From positions 1 through 64,000 of the forward strand of contig NZ_JHWV01000011.1 in NCBI RefSeq assembly GCF_000622005.1: 64,000 nucleotides of DNA, written 5' to 3'. Position 1 is the stretch's first letter. Each line of letters opens with the position of its first letter. Below are positions 17,017 through 25,442 of the stretch, piece by piece. The translations under genes and the position numbers were made by a program. Below the pieces are notes generated by a model. The model was not told where the DNA came from, did not search any database, and saw only the letters and a list, made by a program, of their open reading frames with translations. Source of the DNA: Anaerovibrio sp. RM50 (lineage in GTDB: Bacteria; Bacillota; Negativicutes; Selenomonadales; Selenomonadaceae).

Positions 17017-17307
17017 TTACTGCACATTTAGAATATGTGTGTAAAACCGCTCATCCATATCTATATTACTATCAGTTCTATAAACATACAAGTCCTTTAC
17101 ATCACAGCCAAGCAAGTGGCACAACGCCAAAAGATGATCTGCTTTAGGGTATGACTCTCCCCGGATGTACTTATAAATGGTCTGAGGTGATACACGCAAA
17201 ATCAAGGCTATCTCTGCCACTGAGTATCCCTTGTCCCGTATCATCTCCCCTAAACGGAAGCCGCTGGTAACTGTGTCAATTTCGGGAATATAGACGTTTT
17301 TATACAT
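17017..17307 (-). CDS. XRE-family HTH regulator
   Basis: A 96-residue protein. The helix-turn-helix spans about residues 18-70 (IRDKGYSVAEIALILRVS, TIYKYIRGESYPKADHLLAL), followed by a short acidic tail. AGGAGG precedes the ATG. It is the first gene of a two-gene unit with the HsdS-like protein. An inverted repeat overlaps the -10 box of its own promoter, so autorepression is likely. Confidence 0.85.
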   Translation of the reverse strand: MYKNVYIPEIDTVTSGFRLGEMIRDKGYSVAEIALILRVSPQTIYKYIRGESYPKADHLLALCHLLGCDVKDLYVYRTDSNIDMDERFYTHILNVQ

Positions 17308-17358
17308 AATACCTGCCTCCTATATTTATAACTATCACGTCATTCTTTTTACCGTTGA

Positions 17359-17399
17359 TTTTATGGTTGTATTTTACCATAAAAATGCTTATTTGTAAA
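17359..17399 (-). promoter_or_regulatory. Promoter with overlapping operator for the XRE regulator
   Basis: On the minus strand TTTACA (17394-17399), a 17-base spacer and TAAAAT (17371-17376). The inverted repeat TTTTATGGT/ACCATAAAA (17359-17367 with 17376-17384) covers the -10 box. A further half-site, TTTTACCGT, lies at 17347-17355. The arrangement fits a repressor that blocks its own promoter. Confidence 0.75.
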
Positions 17400-17402
17400 T
17401 AT

Positions 17403-17435
17403 AATAATCCCCCAAAGAATACTCTCTGGGGGATT
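17403..17435 (-). terminator. Terminator of addBA
   Basis: AATCCCCCA pairs with TGGGGGATT, just after the addA stop. Confidence 0.75.
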
Positions 17436-17447
17436 CTGCTTTTAATC

Positions 17448-20400
17448 TTATGCTCTTATATGGTAGGTATGGGCATCTGCCTCCTGACCGGTGGTTGCCT
17501 TAAAGGCTTTTATATATGCAGCCAACTGGCCCTGATATTTTTCATCAAGTCCTGTTGTCTCCTCACCGGTTTTGTATTCTATAATATGGTATTGTCCATT
17601 GGTTTTATAGATGGCGTCCATAACGCCGCTCCACATCACCGGTCCCTCAGCTGTATCCTCCCTAAACTGGAATGGAACTTCACAATAAACCTCCTGGGCT
17701 GAAAGCATGGTATTAAAAATATCCTGGGGAACTCCATTGTCCTGGGGAACGCCTCCATTTAACATACGCTGCCCTAAAGCAATAAGCTCCGCCTCCATTT
17801 TCTCTGCATGGTCCTGAAGCTCCGCCGGAAGCAGCTGCTGACATATATCCCTGGCCGCAGTTTCCGGAGAGATTCTTCCACCAGAAGATACCAGCATTTC
17901 CATGAGCTTATGAATCATGGTGCCACGGACATCAGCTGGCACTTTTCCATCTTCACTCTCCGAAGTTTCTTCAAGGGCTTCCGATTCACCTTCTGCCAGT
18001 TCGACCACATCATCCCTCTGCTCCATCCTATGCTTTAGTATGAGCTTTTCCTTGCTTGGCAGCTTTTCCACATAGTTATTTGTCTCCTTGGCTCTATTAG
18101 CTGTAATGGCATTATCGCTGTTTTCATCGTAGAGGATTTTGGCTTCTGCCGTTTCCTTCTTTACATTAACAGCTGATTCTGTTGCCTCCTCCAGAGGGAA
18201 TACAGGAATATTATCATCAATGGCATCAGGATTATTATCTTCTGAAATCAAAGGCTTCCACAATTTCTTTTCGTCACTGCAGCCAACGATAAGGGCATTC
18301 TCCGCCCTGGTGGCAGCCACATATATGAGACGGTCCTGTTCAGCCTGCCTGATTTCCATTTCATGGAAAGACTGTGCAGCATATCTGGATGTTTTAGAAT
18401 ATATTGTATTAGTGAAATGAGGATGCTGTAATGTAAAAATATATCCTTTGTTACCATTATCATCAACTGGATTATGAATAATACTGTACGTTGGTTCCCG
18501 GTTTGTGGCTTTCGCTGCATCCAATATTACGATTGGCGCCTGCAGTCCCTTTACCTTGTGGAGATTGGCTATATGGACACAATTGGTTTCCCCAAAGCTC
18601 AGACAGCGTTCTTCGGTATTTTTCTTTGTCATAAGATCCTTTAAATAAACCAGACCATCCTGCTGGGAAATGATACTGCCATCTGCTTCCTTATGGCGGA
18701 GCAGCTCCAGGGTATAATACACCACCTCCAGATTGTTTGGTTCCACATACCGGAAAATTCTGTATTCCTCCATAATATAGGAGTACAGGGCCGCTGGGGA
18801 CATGGAGGCCGCTTTTTTCCCTGTTTCCTTCAACCATTCAACAGAATTTTGTACATACTCCATTTCTTCATTGGAAACGGGCTCAGTACATTTACCGCTT
18901 TTTAAGGAACCGCCCCCCTGAAGGAAACGCTGAACCATTTCACTGGTACAGCCAATAATATCCCCTGTAAGAGCCCTGTATACCGCCAGGGAATTATCAG
19001 GGGACAATACAGCCTCATAAATATCTGCAATTGCTTTCAGGCCTGCTGTACTGTTAAAAGGAACCTTCCCCTCCACACGGGTAGGAATATTAAAGCGGGA
19101 ACAGGATTCCATAATAGGTTCAATATTTTCTTTTTTATTGGTAATGACCATTATATCGGAAAAATCAATTTTCCGTATTTGCTTGTCTTCCCGGCTGAAA
19201 ATTTTGTACTGATCATTGTTCACCAGCTTCAAAATAATCTTCACCACATCGGAAACACTATTATTGCCTTTATCTTTGTCTTTATCATTGTTTTTGCCTT
19301 TTCCTTTACTTTGGTCTTCCTCCGCCTCATAAGTGTAGAAACCCCGCAGGCAGTCATCATCCTCCACAGGATCCGGCAAAGGGATAGCCGCAAAGCCGCT
19401 CTGAATCCCCTTCTTTTCCTGCAAAGTATGCTCAAATACATTGTTAAAGCGCTCACATAAGGCCTTGTTGGAGCGGAAATTTCTGGTTAATTGCAGCAGA
19501 ATTCCTCCATGGGCCTCAAAAAGGCCCTTTACCCGCTGAAAGGCCGACACATCTGCACCACGGAACCTATAAATGGACTGCTTTGGGTCTCCCACGATGA
19601 ACAACGAACCCGCACGGGGAGTACACTCATCCCACTTGGCCACCGGCTCCTCTGCTGTGAGATAAAACAGGATTTCCGACTGCAAAGGATTGGTATCCTG
19701 AAATTCATCCACCAGAAAATAGCTGTGTCTGCTGTAGATATAGCGGATCAGCTTACCCTCTTTTTTTGCATCAGCCCGCAGCATGTTCCGCAGATAATAC
19801 AAACCGTCAAAGAAGGTGAGCAGTCCCCTTTCCTGCATGAAGGTTTCCATTATATGGGCGCTTTTCACCAGAAAATCCATCAGCAAATCATGCTTGTATT
19901 CCTTCAAAATACCGCACAATACGCCTTTTTTTATGGTGGTCCACTGCTTGGTTTGAGTAGAATCAGTACCAAGCTTTTCCCTTATATCATCATCAGCATC
20001 GTCATAAACGCTCCTTACCAGATGTATCTTTTCCAATTCTGAGAGGGCGTTTTCAACTGAAGGAAGGTTCCCTTCCCACTTTCCATCAATTACTTTTAAT
20101 TGCTCATCAAAGCTTTCCCAAGCACTTCTGCTCTCTTTACGGTCGGTATGTTGATTGTCCCTGTTGTCAGCCAGAAAATGAACAAACCTCCGTATGGCAG
20201 CGATTTCACGGGCATAGGTATCGTCTATGGAAGCATCAGCAATTTTTTTGTACTGGAAATCAACATTTCTGTTATCCATAATAACATCTAACCCCAGGTG
20301 AAATGCCGGCTTAAAACCTGTAATCAAATTGTCTATTAATGTGGCTTGTCGGGCCAGTTTATCACCGTACTTTCCATTACATATCTGCACGAATATGTAA

Positions 20401-20813
20401 TCATAGTATTCTTTTGCTTCCTCATCAGTAATTAAACGGGTGCCGGAGGGAATTCCAGCTTCCGCCGGATGCTCCGACAACAGCTGCTGACACAGGGAAT
20501 CAATGGTGCCCATAAAGCAAAGATCTATATTGCGCAAGGCGTCCCTGCACCGTTCACTGCCCGCCTCACTGGCCTCACGGAGCTTTTTCTGAAAACGGTT
20601 GTAAAATTCCCGGGCCGCCGCCTTGGTAAAGGTAATGGCCGCTATCTTTTCAATGGGAATCCCCCCTTCCACCATGGCTGTCATTCTGTCTACCAGCATG
20701 GTGGTTTTGCCGGAACCAGCCCCGGCCTCCACAAAGAGGTTCTTGTCAATGCAGCTGACTATATCCTTTCGTGCCTTTTTATCGGCTGTTAAACTCGTGT
20801 TTTCCTTATTCAT
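17448..20813 (-). CDS. addA: ATP-dependent helicase/nuclease subunit A
   Basis: A UvrD-like helicase of about 1121 residues with a C-terminal nuclease. Walker A is VEAGAGSGKTTML, motif II is LVDEFQDTNPLQ, and motif III follows as VGDPKQSIYRFRGAD. The C-terminal PD-(D/E)XK nuclease shows as SGVMDAIYKTNG with IIEYKTG. AddAB resects double-strand ends and is the RecBCD equivalent of Firmicutes. I place the start at 20813, overlapping the addB stop by 8 bases; an upstream ATG at 20870 would overlap addB by 65 bases. A Lys/Asp-rich low-complexity insert (KGKGKNNDKDKDKG) interrupts the helicase near residue 530. Confidence 0.93.
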   Translation of the reverse strand: MNKENTSLTADKKARKDIVSCIDKNLFVEAGAGSGKTTMLVDRMTAMVEGGIPIEKIAAITFTKAAAREFYNRFQKKLREASEAGSERCRDALRNIDLCFMGTIDSLCQQLLSEHPAEAGIPSGTRLITDEEAKEYYDYIFVQICNGKYGDKLARQATLIDNLITGFKPAFHLGLDVIMDNRNVDFQYKKIADASIDDTYAREIAAIRRFVHFLADNRDNQHTDRKESRSAWESFDEQLKVIDGKWEGNLPSVENALSELEKIHLVRSVYDDADDDIREKLGTDSTQTKQWTTIKKGVLCGILKEYKHDLLMDFLVKSAHIMETFMQERGLLTFFDGLYYLRNMLRADAKKEGKLIRYIYSRHSYFLVDEFQDTNPLQSEILFYLTAEEPVAKWDECTPRAGSLFIVGDPKQSIYRFRGADVSAFQRVKGLFEAHGGILLQLTRNFRSNKALCERFNNVFEHTLQEKKGIQSGFAAIPLPDPVEDDDCLRGFYTYEAEEDQSKGKGKNNDKDKDKGNNSVSDVVKIILKLVNNDQYKIFSREDKQIRKIDFSDIMVITNKKENIEPIMESCSRFNIPTRVEGKVPFNSTAGLKAIADIYEAVLSPDNSLAVYRALTGDIIGCTSEMVQRFLQGGGSLKSGKCTEPVSNEEMEYVQNSVEWLKETGKKAASMSPAALYSYIMEEYRIFRYVEPNNLEVVYYTLELLRHKEADGSIISQQDGLVYLKDLMTKKNTEERCLSFGETNCVHIANLHKVKGLQAPIVILDAAKATNREPTYSIIHNPVDDNGNKGYIFTLQHPHFTNTIYSKTSRYAAQSFHEMEIRQAEQDRLIYVAATRAENALIVGCSDEKKLWKPLISEDNNPDAIDDNIPVFPLEEATESAVNVKKETAEAKILYDENSDNAITANRAKETNNYVEKLPSKEKLILKHRMEQRDDVVELAEGESEALEETSESEDGKVPADVRGTMIHKLMEMLVSSGGRISPETAARDICQQLLPAELQDHAEKMEAELIALGQRMLNGGVPQDNGVPQDIFNTMLSAQEVYCEVPFQFREDTAEGPVMWSGVMDAIYKTNGQYHIIEYKTGEETTGLDEKYQGQLAAYIKAFKATTGQEADAHTYHIRA

Positions 20814-23538
20814 CCTCAGCACAGCCTCCATTATCCTTTCCGCAAATATCTGCGTAACCGCAATATTCACAATCTTCCTTCAGCCCTTCCAGCAACGGCT
20901 CGCAAGGGAAATTCCCCTGCTCCATGTGTTCCTTAAACTTGGACAAAGCTTCCAGCAATGTGCTTTTCGCATCTTCATTATATCCGCAGCTGATGATTTT
21001 ATTTTTCTTAGCCAAAAATCTGTATTCACCGCCACTGATTTTGGCATTGGAAATAGTTTGCTCCAGAATATAGGCATAAATCATGACCTGCAGGCATTTT
21101 GCCACATTATTATCCTTATAGTTATCAGCTTTTCCCGTCTTGAAATCTACGATTTTATAATCTCCGTCCTGGCATTCCACCCTGTCAGGATAGCCCCCCA
21201 GCTTGATTCCCTCCGGGGTTTCACCCTGCAGCTTTTTCTCCATCATATTAATGCTGCTGTCCGTTCCTGCCTTTTCACCAAAATAAGCATCAGCCATCAT
21301 AGCCATAAAATCCGCCCTGACCTTAGATACCTGTGTTGGCACAAGGGCTGTATGGGACTTAATAAAGCTGTCGAAGATTTCGCCGCAATGCTCCATAAAA
21401 TCCCCGTTATCCATAAGCTGATTTTGGTGTTCCATTCTATAGGCACCCAGAATTTCCATGAGCTTGTGGGCCAGATTTCCCTTGTCCTTATTGGACAGTA
21501 TTTCGAAGGCATCAGTATCTTCCCCGGCCTCCAGCCCCATGAGCTTTTCAAATAAATACTTTTTGGGACATTTAAAAAACTTCTCCAAATTCGACGGGGA
21601 ATATTCACCCTGCAGGGTGTAGGACACGGGCTCACTATGACCCTGGGACCATTCATTGGATTCACGGGTTATTTCCTTATCCCCCACATAAGCCGCCCCG
21701 ATACCTCTGTTGATACTTATGGCCGGCTTAAAATATGCAATTTCTTCAAACGGAATTTCATGGGCTCCCCCCTGCTCCTTTTCATGGATTTTATACACAA
21801 TGGAAGAAGGATTTTCCTTTTTCAGTTCCGCCACATTATAGGCGGAATAGGAAATGACCACATTTCCCTTCAGCTTGTGCATTGTGTCCACAAGGCCAAG
21901 GAGTCTGTCCAGCTTCAGCTGCACCTTCCCCTGGGATTTTTGCCACTCTCCCTGATTATTGCCATTAGCCAGATTATCCAAATCATCATCCAGCAACAAA
22001 TAGTTTTCCCTGGCTGCCCCGGGATATTTGGTGGCGGACAATCCAAGAATATATAGATGGGGTCTAATGGTACACAGAGCCCCCTCCATAGTGGTGACAT
22101 GAAGCTTTCCCGGCTGGCTGTCACTTCGTCCTGCCCTGGAGGATAATATTCCGTTAATACATTCCCCAAGATTTTCATCCAGTCCAACAGCTGTACGGGA
22201 CTCAAGCTGGCGGCATATTGCCTTTAACGCCGTCTGATCCAACAAAGTATTGAATTTTTCCCCATTGGAATCCCCGACATAACGAATGCGGGAATATTTT
22301 GTGATAAATTCAGCCAGAGGCAGTGACAGTTCACTGGCTGCATTCTTAAGCAATGGCAATGCCTGCTGAACTGTGAGCCAGTCCTTGTAGTTTTTGCTGT
22401 CCTTGGCTTCCCCATATTTCTTTTCCACGGCAACATGGGACTTAAAATTTTTAATAAGCTCCTTGTTGACGGTACTGTCCGAGGACAACCGCAGTTGTCC
22501 CGCCATTTCAGTTAATACTGCCAGATTCAGTTTCTCCTTGCTGGTAAGGAGTCTGGTTCCCTTTAATTTTTCAGTCTTTACCCCCTTCAAAATTTCCCCG
22601 ATAAACTTCTGTCTGTCAAAGTAATCACTGAATATTAAACTGTTTAAGGCATCAACCCCATAATATCCGCTGGTCATCCAGGTCTGGTACAGCTTCAATA
22701 ATCTGGCGGGATTTGAGTTGCTGATAGGAACTCCTGTGTCAAAGGTACATGGAATGTCATAAAGCTGAACATAATCATAAATCAGCTGGCTCATCTGCCC
22801 TGGATCAGTAACTGCAATGGTGCAGTCCTCCAGATTATGATTTCTGTAGATTTCCTCCAGTGCCTGCTCCACCTCATTGGCCGCCCCATAGCAGCTGTAG
22901 TAGGTGTTTTTGGTTGCCGCTGCATCCGCCCTTTCCACAGAAAAGAGGTCCTTAAGCTGCAGCAATTCATATTTTCCGCCTGATATGAGACTTAACAGCT
23001 TTTCTTCCAGTGGCATAAGAGGGTATTCCCCCAGCTTAATGAAGCGGGTATCCTTAAAGGCATTCTGCACCGTGGCAGCATCCACCTGGGCCGCCTGTCT
23101 TACCAGCTCCACCAGATCCACACCACTTTTATTCAGGAGCTTCATATACTCCTGATAAATCTTAATGAGGGTATTGTTTTTTTCCGTGAATATGCCTTTT
23201 TTAAGGCCCTGGGACAATAATTCAGATTCATTTTCCCCCTCAGCCATCATCCGCATCTGATCCATGGATTTGGTTATCTCCGATAAATCAGAATAGGACA
23301 AATACTTGAAATACTTATCCTTGTCGCCCTTTTTTACTGCTTCAGCCATAAGGGCCAGCTCCCCGGAATAATCAATCCTGTTTTTGTCCAGGACAATCCC
23401 AGCACGCATGAGTACAAGCTCCGCCAGCTCAGCGGAGCCACAAGCCCTGATATTAAAGCATTTCTCCCCGAAGCGGGCAAGGCTGCGCAGCAATTCCCTG
23501 CCATTGGCCCCAGGGGCAAAAATTATCGTTTCCCCCAT
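20806..23538 (-). CDS. addB: ATP-dependent helicase/nuclease subunit B
   Basis: This 910-residue protein is shorter than Bacillus AddB (about 1166). The N-terminus (MGETIIFAPGANGREL) resembles the degenerate helicase start, but no convincing Walker A lysine is visible. The C-terminal nuclease is clear, with GGYPDRVECQ followed by YKIVDFKTGK. Cysteines in FFKCPKKYLFEKLMG and CEYCGYADICGK fit the iron-sulfur staple that holds this nuclease domain in the AddB family. It overlaps addA, so the two are co-translated. A good ribosome site (GGGGAG) precedes the ATG. Confidence 0.9.
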   Translation of the reverse strand: MGETIIFAPGANGRELLRSLARFGEKCFNIRACGSAELAELVLMRAGIVLDKNRIDYSGELALMAEAVKKGDKDKYFKYLSYSDLSEITKSMDQMRMMAEGENESELLSQGLKKGIFTEKNNTLIKIYQEYMKLLNKSGVDLVELVRQAAQVDAATVQNAFKDTRFIKLGEYPLMPLEEKLLSLISGGKYELLQLKDLFSVERADAAATKNTYYSCYGAANEVEQALEEIYRNHNLEDCTIAVTDPGQMSQLIYDYVQLYDIPCTFDTGVPISNSNPARLLKLYQTWMTSGYYGVDALNSLIFSDYFDRQKFIGEILKGVKTEKLKGTRLLTSKEKLNLAVLTEMAGQLRLSSDSTVNKELIKNFKSHVAVEKKYGEAKDSKNYKDWLTVQQALPLLKNAASELSLPLAEFITKYSRIRYVGDSNGEKFNTLLDQTALKAICRQLESRTAVGLDENLGECINGILSSRAGRSDSQPGKLHVTTMEGALCTIRPHLYILGLSATKYPGAARENYLLLDDDLDNLANGNNQGEWQKSQGKVQLKLDRLLGLVDTMHKLKGNVVISYSAYNVAELKKENPSSIVYKIHEKEQGGAHEIPFEEIAYFKPAISINRGIGAAYVGDKEITRESNEWSQGHSEPVSYTLQGEYSPSNLEKFFKCPKKYLFEKLMGLEAGEDTDAFEILSNKDKGNLAHKLMEILGAYRMEHQNQLMDNGDFMEHCGEIFDSFIKSHTALVPTQVSKVRADFMAMMADAYFGEKAGTDSSINMMEKKLQGETPEGIKLGGYPDRVECQDGDYKIVDFKTGKADNYKDNNVAKCLQVMIYAYILEQTISNAKISGGEYRFLAKKNKIISCGYNEDAKSTLLEALSKFKEHMEQGNFPCEPLLEGLKEDCEYCGYADICGKDNGGCAEDE

Positions 23539-23590
23539 AAATATCTCCCCATCTTATCCTATTTACATACAAAAAACATCTGATATAAAT

Positions 23591-23685
23591 TATAACGCTA
23601 TTGTTCAAATTTTTCTTTTCATTTCCAAAGAAAAATCTTCCAATCAGCGTTTCAACGAGATGAGAATATATCTCATCTCGTTATA
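23591..23685. repeat. Dispersed structured repeat, copy 1
   Basis: The element starts with TATAACG and ends with CGTTATA. It folds into two hairpins. The first is closed by AACGCTATTG with CAATCAGCGTT plus an A/T-rich stem. The second is AACGAGATGAG/CTCATCTCGTT. A longer relative lies at 48741-48884 with the same ends and the same first hairpin. It sits between addB and the PcfJ-like gene. It may be a MITE-like element or a transcribed structured element. Confidence 0.75.
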
Positions 23686-23749
23686 ACATTTATTAACTTT
23701 ATTTGTTAAAAAAATTCATTGCCGGGTATTGCCGGCATTTTTTATCCTT

Positions 23750-25426
23750 CTAAAGCTTAGGCGGCAAATACAGTCCATGTTTTTCAGCCCACTCCTGCAC
23801 AGCCATTCTGGCCTCCGGCTTCATCCTATCGTTACGTGGGCCGGATGCCTGGCATATATTCTTACCCCTGACTTCTATACAGGCAAGGGGGATTTCCTCC
23901 TTCATAAGATAATAAATAGTACACTGCTTTTTTTCCATTGAATAAACATAGGAAAAAACGCAATTTTTAAACAGCTTACCTGTACAGTCCAAATCTGCAC
24001 CCGAGCGGGCAATATGGAAGGTCCCGTACTTTGTCTCTTCAGCACGACATAATTCTTCATGAGTTAGCGAAAACTTAAGAGACAACAGTGCCTTTCTTCT
24101 TTCAGCCGCAACTTTATTTCTTTCCGCTATCTCTGCATCTCTTGCCTCCTGATAACGAATAAAATGATACATCATAATATCATGTAATTCATCGGTAAAG
24201 CCGTTCCGATAAATGGACTGAATAATATTCCTGTGCATATATTCTGTGTTTTTCAACAACCTCCACATCCGTATTGAATCCTTAACCGTATCATTCCACT
24301 CATTAATTATCGGATAGATAATTTCCACGGTCCGTTTGATACCCCATTTTTCCAGGAGCCACTTCACAAGCTCTGAGGAGCTGCTGATGTCGTATGTAAT
24401 ATCACTGTCATAACCATACATCCATTTTCCTCCACGCCCCAAATTGCGCCATTTATATGAAGTTTTAATAAAAATTTGCCCTTTTTTAAATGCTCCACTT
24501 CTGCCCAAAACTAATCTCAGGTTTTCGATATCCTCTCCCATTATCTTCTTTATCCCATAAAATTGCTGCCAGGCATTTATATCCTCCAAACCAATTGATT
24601 TTAGGATAAAGCATATAAACAGCACCCGGCAATTGTTATTGTAGGCCTTTTTTAAACTTTTGAGAGGCGGGAGTCCTAACACCTCACAAAGCAGTTTAAA
24701 ATTGCTGTCATTGTTTCTGTTTATCCTTTGCTTAAAGTCCTCCCCTAAAAGATCAGCATACCAGCCTACATTTACATCCAGGGGGAACTGGATAAAATAC
24801 TTTAATAGGCGGCCCATAGGAATATTATCAGACACCGTGGGCTCAAAACCAAATTCCTTTCCTGCCAGTTTCTTCAAAAACTCCATAACCCCTTGCCCAA
24901 CTGTATCCGGCAATACGGGATAAATACTAAAGCTGTTATGATATAGGCCAAGATTATCAATCCAGTCCCATTTATTTTTAACATGATGACCATAAAGCTC
25001 TGACGAAAGATTAATGTAAGGATTTGCCATATATTTTCCCCGACCATAATCAAGCCTAAAAGAGAATTGCTGCCACGAATTTTTGGTAAGAGAAAAACTA
25101 TAAGGATATTCCGTATCGTTATCACTAACTAACGTTAATACATCGGCAATTATAATAGCTGTCTGTTGCTTTTCAAAAAGCTGCACCCGCCATCTGGCCA
25201 CTGCGTATTTGTTTAAATGGTCCTGTCTATAATCATGTACGTTTTTTGTGGAATAGGCCAAAAGAGTGTGCTGGTTATTCTCAGCCAATAATCTGTCAAT
25301 TTTTTCCTGGCTATCTGCCTCAAGTATCAGCTTTACAGGGATTTTTTCCATATCCTCCTTTACCCATTCCTCCTGAGACTCCCGCCAGGTTCTTTTTTCA
25401 CAGTCATATATGTAGTAAAGCTGCAT
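23750..25426 (-). CDS. PcfJ-like protein
   Basis: The C-terminal ~120 residues of this 558-residue protein match the PcfJ-like domain: HIARSGADLDCTGKLFKNCV, then KKQCTIYYLMKEEIPLACIEV and NICQASGPRNDRM. The rest is helical with no recognisable domain, and there is no signal or membrane segment. PcfJ was named from a conjugative plasmid, but its biochemical role is not established. The gene follows the AAA+ ATPase by 16 bp and probably shares its transcript. Plasmid-transfer genes are absent here, so this looks like a chromosomal relative. Confidence 0.8.
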   Translation of the reverse strand: MQLYYIYDCEKRTWRESQEEWVKEDMEKIPVKLILEADSQEKIDRLLAENNQHTLLAYSTKNVHDYRQDHLNKYAVARWRVQLFEKQQTAIIIADVLTLVSDNDTEYPYSFSLTKNSWQQFSFRLDYGRGKYMANPYINLSSELYGHHVKNKWDWIDNLGLYHNSFSIYPVLPDTVGQGVMEFLKKLAGKEFGFEPTVSDNIPMGRLLKYFIQFPLDVNVGWYADLLGEDFKQRINRNNDSNFKLLCEVLGLPPLKSLKKAYNNNCRVLFICFILKSIGLEDINAWQQFYGIKKIMGEDIENLRLVLGRSGAFKKGQIFIKTSYKWRNLGRGGKWMYGYDSDITYDISSSSELVKWLLEKWGIKRTVEIIYPIINEWNDTVKDSIRMWRLLKNTEYMHRNIIQSIYRNGFTDELHDIMMYHFIRYQEARDAEIAERNKVAAERRKALLSLKFSLTHEELCRAEETKYGTFHIARSGADLDCTGKLFKNCVFSYVYSMEKKQCTIYYLMKEEIPLACIEVRGKNICQASGPRNDRMKPEARMAVQEWAEKHGLYLPPKL

Positions 25427-25442
25427 ATTTCTTCACCTCAAT

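Noticed and set aside
23591-23685. CRISPR-like repeat
   Set aside because: Copies are single and far apart, with no spacer array or cas genes.
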